Assembly (NCBI GenBank): GCA_948567375.1
Contig: OX419756.1
Span: 2,733,001-2,797,000 of the forward strand
Reading direction: 5' to 3'
Length of the DNA stretch: 64,000 nucleotides
Origin: Lunularia cruciata
Lineage: Eukaryota; Streptophyta; Marchantiopsida; Lunulariales; Lunulariaceae
The notes below the pieces were generated by a model. It was not told the DNA's origin. It searched no databases and saw only the letters and a program-made list of their open reading frames with translations. The translations under genes and the position numbers were made by a program. This document shows positions 55,260-64,000 of the stretch, one piece after another (within the stretch, counting starts at the first letter, position 1; each line of letters begins with the position of its first letter).

Positions 55260-57280
55260 AATAAGAAGTGAACATGAAATTTAGTATCATTTCTCATATA
55301 TTAAACTTAAAGATGAATAAATCAGCTATTCATTTTAAATAATATTATTCTCTATTATAGTAGTATGGTGATACCTGATGTGTCATCTATATCTATCATC
55401 TTAATAATACTCAGATTTATATCCCAACTCCTCAGCATCAATATTTTCCACACTTGTCATGATAACTAACATCAAGAAGATGATAATCACATAGGGAATA
55501 GAGAGAATGAGTCATCATTTTACGGAATAAAAGAGAACATATTATAAGCATGTGATCAAACTATAGGCTTATCATCATTACAATTGTCTTCAAATCATCC
55601 AAGTCAAAATAAAGATTCCAAATATAATAACATCTATTGTCTATTCCTAATTAATAGATATTTTCTTATCCACATTCCTAGAATTGTAAGTAATGTATGC
55701 AATGATTTTCTCCAAGGATTAAACATATTGTTAGAAATATTCCAACCTGCATGATATCATACCCAAAAACTCAATGAGAAATGTTCATTTAAAAAGAGAA
55801 AAATACAAGAAGAAAACAAAGAACTCTTTATAAAAAAATCAACATAATTCTTACATATTGAAATATTTTCAAATGAAAAATCTATTTTGTAAATGAGAAA
55901 ACATCAAAAATATTATTAAAATATTTTTGAATGAATAAAAACATAATTCTTACATATTGAAATATTTTCAAATGAAAAATCTATTTTGTAAATGAGAAAA
56001 AATCAAAAATATTATTAAAATATTCTCAAATGTAAAATGATGACTATTTAGATAATACCTTTGCTTTAGTGAAAGTGATGAAGAAATCATCATAAATTTA
56101 AAGAGAAAACTGATATTAAACTTTAAATATCATGAATCAAGAATAAAAGAATAAAAATTCTAACTAGAGTAAAAACACTTTGGGAGATTTTATGGAACAA
56201 AACTAAAGAAATAAAGAAATAATTTCTTGAGGGAAGAATAACACAAATTTATAACTTTAGATGTAGAAAAGGACATGTTACTCTAAGAATATATAAAATA
56301 ACAGAGAACAAACATGCATAAAATAATTAACCAAAAAACTATTTTGATTAGTTTAAATATCATAAAATATATTGGAAGTAAAAATAATTACAATATATGA
56401 AAAAAAAATATTTGATACTTTTAGATATAGGTAAATATTGCATCTACTCTGAAATAGATAAAAATAGAAGTAAAAGGAAGAAATTAAGCAAGATCTTTAG
56501 TGTAAACTTTGCTATTAGTAGATCAAGAAATGCAAGCTATTTCTTAACTGCATTATTAATTATGAGTACTTATTAGAAGACTCATTGTGTACTCATTGTG
56601 TGTCAATTATTATATCTATATTGTTGGGAGTCTATTTAACCTGGACTGTTATAGTAGTTATATCTTAGTGTTGATTGCTTGCACTAGATATGGCAATTGG
56701 ATACACCAGTTCTCTTTTGGTACAACTGCTTATAAGTCTATCTATAGGTGAACTTCATCTCTAACTTTCATTTTGTGGATTGAAGACCTTCTTATGCTTC
56801 TACTCTACTTGTAGATGAAAGACCTTCCCTGCACTTTCTGCTAAGATAGAGGCATTTTGTACAATTTAAGGTGATTTTGAGGCATTGGATTTCAATTTAT
56901 GCCTTAGTTATTGCATGTTTTAATTCTCTTTTCCTTGATCCAATCTTATGATGGTAAATTCAAGCATAGTTATACAGAAAAGTCAATTAATGCCTTAAGT
57001 GTGTTTCAATTAAGCAATTCTTGCCATCATATTGCATGTTTTAATTGTTATTTCTCTTGATCCAATCTTATGATGGTAACTTTGACTATAATTATATAGT
57101 TATTGAACATAGCACTTTAGATATGTTTTTGGTAGACGTTTTGTATCTTAGTAGAAAAGTAGAAAAATTTCCTCGAGTGGAAAAGTGTACAAAGGTCTTC
57201 CATCTACAAAATAAAAACAAGAAGTTAGACCATTGAGAGTAGTGGGTAATACCAAGATTGAGAATAAATTCATCTCACCG
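55260..57280. repeat. Direct repeat P, copy 2
   Basis: Homologue of 49900-52190, with several indels. An ~80-bp local duplication (ACATAATTCTTACATATTGA) lies at 55848-55995. The inverted-end segment is shorter here (about 56795-57225). Right of it begins repeat Q copy 2. Confidence 0.75.
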
Positions 57281-57284
57281 TGTT

Positions 57285-58810
57285 CTGTGACCTCTATCAC
57301 ATGTATAATTTAGACTATGCTTCCAGAATCAGACTTTGTGCAGACCTACACAACAATAGCAATAGTGTCCAGCTTGCCGCCCACAGTTTTTCTTATCATC
57401 AAAGATTCCTGTTCGACGTAGTTAGAGCTTCAGCAACGTTGTATTCTATTCTTGCAACTGGATATTCAGTCCCTGTTATTTGTCTTCCAAAAGTGGCCCT
57501 TTAAAGATTCCTTTCCAACGCGGTTAGAGGTACGGTAACGGAACGCCGTATTCTCTTCTTGCAACTGAATCTCCAGTCCTTGGCCTTTGTCTTCCCAAGT
57601 GGCCTTGTATTGATGTGTCATCCTGCCCATCATGGATGACGTCAATCATGAAAAATGCAAACTATCCGTGCTCGCGTAAAAGGAAAAGCATGAGATGTAT
57701 GGATAATCATCCAAATTCCGTCAAAAGAGGACTATTAGTTCTTGAACAATCTTTTCTTTTACGTGTAATAATCTATTCAAGGATTATCTTATACCGCGCA
57801 ATATAACTTATTGGTGAAATCTCGGTTCATTTGGCTGGTCTGTTTGCTTCACCAAATACTTACTTTTGTTTTCTTAGCTATGTATTATGCACCATATGTG
57901 GATTTCACTTTCTTAAGCGTAGAACATATTATCAGAGATGTGTAAGGACGTTGGCTTCTTCGGATATGCCTCCACTGGAGTTAATGGCTTTTAATTGTGG
58001 TTGATCTTCGTTCATTTCGTGCAATTTAGAACAAATTAACAAGGACCGGCTTAGACGCTCCCGGGCTTGAGCGAATGTGTAAAGGCTGAAAATCTCGTAC
58101 ATGTTCGTGAGGCAAAAGTTTCTGTTTTTCTTCCTAGTCCTTTATTCATTATCAATCAAATTTGTGAGTATTGATATAATACTATTTGGGGATCCTCTAT
58201 GGAATATCTTTCCGAGACATACATTCGGTATTCCAGGAATATATTGAGTATTATGAATATGAATAGATATAGAATTAATTTTTTCTTAATAAAATCTGTA
58301 AGATGTGAAATATAAATATGGGGAAACACATGTTTATGTTGTCATGCATAATAGTTAAAATATAAATATATAGAAATATATTTATTTTTGTTTTTCTAAA
58401 TATAAACTGATATATGTTAGTATTCATCTATCACGTATGTTCAGGAATACGTAATTCGTTTTTTTCTTTTTCTTTTTCTTTTTCATTTGGTATCCGTTCT
58501 GTTCTTCCGATAGTGCAAGATCAATTTCCAGTAATTAGGCTCTGAAGATTCATTCCACTCGGCAGGATATTTACCAGAAGAACATGAGTAAAGTGCGTCT
58601 AATTATGCAATATTTGGAAATGGATGATGCATGTGGTAAGATGACATAAACAACTTTCTTTCAACTGACGAAACCATGGACTGTGTTATTTCTAACTCAA
58701 TATAAATAATCTCAATGTTCTTTTTACTGTAATATATCTGAAAATTATTCAAAAATTATATCATTATTTACATTTTCAAATTATATCATTATTTATATTT
58801 TCGCTACGTT
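57285..58810. repeat. Repeat Q, copy 2
   Basis: Direct homologue of 16085-17525. The two copies stay alignable until 'cactacggtta' (copy 1) and 'cgctacgttta' (copy 2), after which copy 1 has the dioxygenase fragment and this copy has unrelated sequence. No conserved reading frame was seen between the copies. Confidence 0.75.
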
Positions 58811-59920
58811 TATAACTGGTAATCTACAAGGTAAAGAAAAGTCCTTCACGAGGAGTGCCGGGAAAACTCTGGCCGCGACAGCTGACAAGATGATGGGGAA
58901 CTACATTACCTCTATTAGTTATTCGACGGAGGCAGACGCAAGTCCACACGTTTCGTAGGTGTAGTGTTGACTCGCGGGGTGTCATCGCAACACTCAGAGA
59001 GGAAGACAATCTGGCCCCATCCGGAAGGCGAGGAGCAGTTCGTCTCGATCACAAGTAGCAAACTGTATGCCACCGCTCGTCCGGAGTACTCTGACCAAGC
59101 GAGATATCCTCGTAGCGTTCTCGTTCCATGAGCAACTCTGTCTGATTATCTTCAGAGCAATCGTTTAGAGTTTGTATAGTTCAGATTTCGTAGATTTAAA
59201 ATGTCTGTAGAGGAAGTCGAGGAGTCCTTAAGCTAGCTCCTGGATAGTCACTCCGTTCGACTAGTGGTATGGTGGACATTTGTGGGCGTCATCCGGTTGT
59301 ATCAGTTTGAAATGAGAGAATACCAAGTTTCTCCAGGGATATTGGTGTGAGTTCACTACGTGATTCTCCATAGAACTGAGCCTGATATCGGGGAACATGA
59401 CGACCAGAGAAGCTTTAAAGGTGGTAATTCTCTCTTCTGCATTTGACTCTGTCAGATATTAAGGGTCTTGGTCGCAATTAATCAGGAGAAAATGGAATCA
59501 AATTACCAATTGATTCTACGGCTTTGACGGTGTCATTATCACGATCTTATCGGGATCGATTGACTCATCTGGAATGTTCTCTGACTCGATATGCATATCT
59601 GGTTATCGCTTAGCTCTAGGTTATCAGGTGAGCATGCTACCATCGACGTTGATTCTCTTGTAATAGACTAGTCGTCGTGAGTATGCCACCGCCAGGTTAA
59701 ACAATGATGTTGTCAGTTTGAAATTGTTAAGGACAATCTTTTAAGTTAGAGCAGTCACTTGTGTATGTTTAGAATGAATGGTTTCAGAAGCCTTGCCCAG
59801 GTTATATGCCCTTATATAATCATTTGCCTCAATATGGCAATCTGCGAGCAAGGAGTTTGTATTCATTCGGATTGTTTAATTTGATTCCGGGATCATCTAA
59901 CCTTTTAGTATGATGTTCAG
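58811..59920. other. Upstream region of the receptor gene
   Basis: Higher GC than the repeats, with no convincing long frame. It probably contains the promoter, 5' leader and possibly a first small exon of the following gene, because the first recognised exon begins right after an acceptor-like TTCAG at 59916-59920. The start codon of that gene cannot be decided. Confidence 0.45.
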
Positions 59921-62900
59921 GTGAACGACATGGTATACGAACTATACCGTCCTGATAATGAGACCAAATGTGAAATTTTGTTTTTCCATGGACTTCAATT
60001 TGGAGATAGCGACGATTCTGAGATCTATTTATCAACTTGGAAGTCTAGAAATTTATCATCCCGGGAAATTTGGCCTAAGAAATGGTTACCTGAGCGATTC
60101 CCATGGGCGAGAATTCTAGCTATAAGATATGATTCTCATGTCATAACCACAGCATATAGAGGTAGATTTGATCTTCATATTATTTCGGAAAGTCTGGCCC
60201 AAGATCTAGTTCATGCAGGGGTGGGGAAGTCGACTGCTTGCCCAGTGATATTTGTCGGGCACAGTTTTGGTGGACTTGTGATGAAACAATTATGTTTCTA
60301 TGTCGATTATAAAGAAACTACTTCAGTGTCTCAACAAGAAAAAGCACAGATGAAATGTTTGTTAGAGAGCATCAAAGGATTATTTTTCTATGGAACTCCT
60401 CATCGTGGGATGTCACCACAATATGTTATACCCGTGCAAAATCCTAGTCCTTTAATGGAGTTGGTAAAAGTACTCAGCGCCGGAGCTGCAAGACTACATG
60501 AACACCTGGAGAACTTACAAGAGCGCTACAAATGGAAGGTTGGTGGAGTTGGAGAGATCAAGGAAACAGGCTTGGCATGCGGAACGCGAAGACCGTTGTG
60601 GTTGCAGATCATGCTGGCAGGAGCTAATCTATGTAGCTGTGGTTTCACAGCAGTATGGCATGACAACTACGTACGTATCCTGTTATCCCCATCGGACTCC
60701 TCAGACGTCTCATAACACCTTTGTGATGCCAACAACTCAAATCCAACTTAATGTCGTCGCAAGCTGTAGTGAATTCAGAAATCAATGTGAATGGTCTTAT
60801 GTCCACACAGAGCTCCGTACGGTACTTGGAACAAACGCAGAACAAACGCAGATCCTGACCAAGATATAGTAATGGACAAACTTTCTACAATTGAGATCAT
60901 CTCGTGATTATCAATTTCCTCTCAACTTGGGTGAGCTCCAATTGTCCAAATCTTACTCCATGAGTAAGATCAGGTTAATTTTACCAATTAAAGAGATATG
61001 CTAAAAGTCATAGGCCCTGCCATTTCTCGATGTCTATGTACAGAGTGATTTCAAAGGTATCCTTGTGGAGGAAGGATCGGCACGGTATGGTCAATTCACA
61101 ATGGTGAATGCGGATCACATCTCATTGTGCCAACCTGAAACCCGGAAATCAAACTCTTACACACGTTTGATAAACTTTGTTGAGCAGGTATGTTTCAAGT
61201 TCGTTGCTGCACAGGTTCTCTAACCTATATCTTGTCTGTCAGCATATATTTCTCTTCAAGTTGGCTTGATATGCTAGAAAATATTTTGAAGAATTCTTCG
61301 CACATATTTTACTTTCATCATGTATAACAACTAGTTTAATCAACCTATGTCCATTGTGCAATGTTTCAGGTTACTGGAATGGTGCAAGAACCCCGAAACT
61401 GGCCCCATTCTACAAGAAGCCTGAACACATATGCACCACTTCCGGACCTAGAGGCAAGCGTTCGGGAAGCGTTGGAAGAGAAAGATGTAGTTTTGTTGTA
61501 TGGCAATCCCGGAAGTGGTAAATCCACTCTGGCCAGATACATAAGAGATTACTACTCACATAGTCCTCATGAACTGCGAGGCAGGAACAAAGTCGCAAGT
61601 GGATCTAGTCGGGATGTTCCGCTTTCTGAACCCAGAAAGTGGATCATCGTTTTCTTGGAATGTGGGTCCGGGGCGGACGTGGGATCCAAGCTGTTAGAAC
61701 TTTTCCATAGCCTTGGTTCAATGGCAAGTTCCAGGTTACTCTACAGTTCAGATCAAATTGTTCTCATCACACAAGAAATACGATCTGTACTCAAAATGCA
61801 AGAAACTTTGATAATCCTGGATGACGTATGGGAACAGCATTTCATCAAAGCATTCATTGCTGACCTTGCGTTTGATCTACACCATCAAGTGAAATTTCTA
61901 ATCACCTCCAGACTTTCCACCATATGGAATTCTTCAGAATGCATAAAAGTTCCACCAGTCAGCTTGGAGAACGCAGAACGTATCCTGGCTGCGCATGCAG
62001 GATTTCCCCATCTCGAACTGCCCTCGATCTTGAAGGTTTGAGTTGCAATACCCTGCTAGTTCCATGATTTATAGCAACAGGCCAAATTGTCCAACTTCTC
62101 TCTCTGTACTTAATATTGTAGTTATTTCATTTGATGATATAACTTGTAACTTGATGGAGTTGCTGCGTAGCCGCAGATATGATATGAGGAATTATTTCTC
62201 GTATCAAGTAAAGATTATCCAAATTGGAATATTGCTTGACACATATGTTTGCTGATTGCATCTAGTGGTACAAAACACTTGCAGGTTACTGTTGATCGTT
62301 TGATAAAACGAACAGAGTGTAATCCATTGGCTCTGGCGACGGTAGGATCGAGAATATGCAAGAGCAAGAACGACGATCCCAAGGAGTGGATTCAGGTGAC
62401 AAAGGATTACTCCAGCACCATCATTGGCCTCGGCGAAGGCGCAGATTCACATCTCACACCAGTATTTGATTCTCCGTATGGAAGAAATATTGGAGAGACA
62501 TTGTTGTTGACATACAGACACTTGTCACAGGGTGCTAGACGTCTGCTCATTTTGATCGCGAACTGTGATGGGAAAAGCATTCCCCGGCATGTTGTGCGCA
62601 AGCTGCACGCAAGAATTCAACCCCAAGAAGCAGAAAATCTGGGGATATTTAACAATCACGTCAAACAATTGACAGAAGATGGTACTATGCTGCAAGTGAA
62701 CGACGCTTCGAAGTGGTTGTTTGATCCGACACTTTCTATCAGTTCCTCGCAGCCATACGCGGGCAGTTTCTATAACTATGAAACCCTGGGGTTTCATGAT
62801 TTGCAACGGACGTTCGTCAACAACCACCATGAGACGAGGAATAATGTCATGAAGGTGATGGATTCCTTACTGGGTACCTGTCGCGATGGAACATCCTCGG

Positions 62901-64000
62901 TACAAATCACGGTAGATAAACACCGCGACACCCTCAAGGAGGTCCTTGCACTTTGCATTCTTTATTTAAAAAAGCCGTATGCACAGAGAGCCGCCGAATA
63001 CCTGGGAATACGTGATCCAGATTTCAATCTTTTCAAGGAACTACGGGTTGTACTAGAACCCCTTGTTACCCTGTTGTGTGAGCAACTCTTAGAGGACGAA
63101 GGGCGAAATCACGAAAACTCAGAGAGTGAGGAAGAGAGCAACCAATCGTCAAAGAGAGAGTACGAGGTCGGAGCGGACTTGGACAAATCGGTTTGTTGTG
63201 CGAAGCAGGTAAGGGAAGAATATTTCCTCCAGGATATATCAGTTCAAGTTGACGAGGAAGTGGAAACATGCGCGGAAAAATGTAGTGACATTGGCTCATT
63301 TCACCTAGTAAATGCATGAAACCAAATATTCGAACCTTATCTATAAACATAAAAGGTAACTACGAGTTCTCTGAACATGAAAATTTTAGTAATTTTCATA
63401 TTTGGCTAAGAATCGAGTCTACGGCTGTTTTATGTTATTTTTGTCTACGCCCATTGGAGAGATCTACGCCGTACATCTCTTACCTGCTCTTGTGGAATTC
63501 CTCATGAACTCCTTGCAATACATTGCTATTAACCTAATCTACATAATTTCGCAAATGAACAACCACGGACGGGCGTCACTGACTATTTCATTTCATGACG
63601 TGTAATTCTTTCTGCTAGAGATCTTGTTTTAGTGAATGACTTTAGTGGACATGTAGGATATGCATAGAGTTGAAATGGTGCAACCTTTTACGGCGTAATT
63701 TTGCAACTCTCACTTTGAGTTTTTGAATTTGACTATAATGAGAAACTAGAATCAGCACAAATTGATCTTGTGTAGTTTTGCTCCTAATGAGAAGAAGTGA
63801 ACGCATTCCCCCTTGCGCAGGTAATGATCAAGATTGTTTGCAACGGTGAACTCCATGATGATAGTCTTGTAACTTTGCTGTCCTCTTTCAAGTTTGGGCC
63901 CGCTATTGCCACCGTATTACGCAACCTTAGCTACTCAAAGCTACAGTCAACACTGGAGGGTCACATTCCCAGGACGATACAGAATTTGGTCAGTTCGTCG
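59921..64000 (+). CDS. Alpha/beta-hydrolase (SERAC1-like) - NB-ARC - ARM receptor, partial at right edge
   Basis: Five inferred exons, all phase 0: 59921-60670, 61044-61187, 61370-62035, 62285-63208, and 63821 to the edge (888 residues visible). Exon 1-2: SERAC1-like hydrolase with FFHG (~21-24), WPKKWLPERFPWARILAIRY, nucleophile GHSFGG (Ser ~115) and ADHISLC (His ~275). Exon 3: P-loop GNPGSGKST (~343-351), kinase-2 LIILDDVW (~445-452) and KFLITSRLS. Exon 4: CNPLALATVG (GLPL equivalent, ~532) and FHDLQRTF (MHD equivalent, ~690), then an acidic stretch. Exon 5: ATVLRNLSYS, start of armadillo-like repeats. Hydrolase-NB-ARC fusions are known as HNL receptors in bryophytes; NB-ARC works as an ATP/ADP switch in immune signalling, and the role of the hydrolase is unsettled. 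No disabling mutation was seen. Donor sites at 61188 and 62036 (GTTTGA) are weaker than the one at 63209 (GTAAGG). The end of exon 1 is the least certain part; an upstream exon may exist. Confidence 0.85.
63209..63820 (+). other. 612-bp intron separating NB-ARC exon from ARM exon
   Basis: Donor CAG/GTAAGG and acceptor CCCCCTTGCGCAG. The acidic linker just before it and the armadillo-like start just after it place the intron at a domain boundary. If the intron were retained, the frame would stop at 63317-63319. Confidence 0.7.

Noticed and set aside
59199-59234. ATG with MSVEEVEESLS as the receptor's first exon
   Set aside because: The frame stops after 11 codons and no good donor lies inside it; may be an upstream ORF or chance.

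Overview
The window looks like nuclear DNA of a land plant, most likely a bryophyte. It is AT-rich and full of retrotransposon debris, and its genes have spliceosomal introns. The best-preserved gene joins a SERAC1-like alpha/beta-hydrolase to an NB-ARC domain and armadillo-like repeats, an N-terminal fusion known from non-flowering-plant (HNL-type) immune receptors. No bacterial features, CRISPR arrays, rRNA or tRNA genes were found.

Layout. 1-3256: tandem armadillo array of ~261-bp units, open at the left edge and frameshifted from 1553 on; a further decayed piece lies at 4190-4570. 5060-15815: a Ty3/gypsy cluster, with one nearly complete decayed plus-strand element (7289-13361) flanked by minus-strand pieces and interrupted by a solo LTR of another family. 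Its LTRs carry clusters of heat-shock-element-like GAAnnTTC/TTCnnGAA motifs upstream of a TATA box. 17526-18223: C-terminal part of a carotenoid cleavage dioxygenase pseudogene. 20520-23276 (minus): broken NB-ARC-LRR pseudogene interrupted by a Ty1/copia 3' end.

23277-48720: a diverged tandem amplification of ~10-kb units (starting near 23277, 33545 and 43570). Each unit has a ~2.4-kb module of unknown nature followed by the 3' part of a non-LTR retroelement; the first two units also carry an AT-rich tract, a gypsy LTR and a minus-strand copia element. The third unit has the longest non-LTR copy, with reverse transcriptase motifs. 49160-58810: a gypsy integrase relic, a direct repeat pair (49900-52190 and 55260-57280), and between them mitochondrial-looking DNA with a group II intron domain V next to the last nad7 exon. 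A second repeat pair is 16085-17525 and 57285-58810.

59921-64000: an apparently intact multi-exon hydrolase-NB-ARC-ARM receptor gene running off the right edge. If the left-edge ARM array is the tail of a similar gene, the window spans two members of a receptor cluster, with an NLR relic between them and transposons in the spacer.

The non-LTR family has also left very short 3'-end insertions (46-168 bp) with target-site duplications. Some can be compared with empty sites in the duplicated copies, which makes this locus a good record of target-primed insertion.
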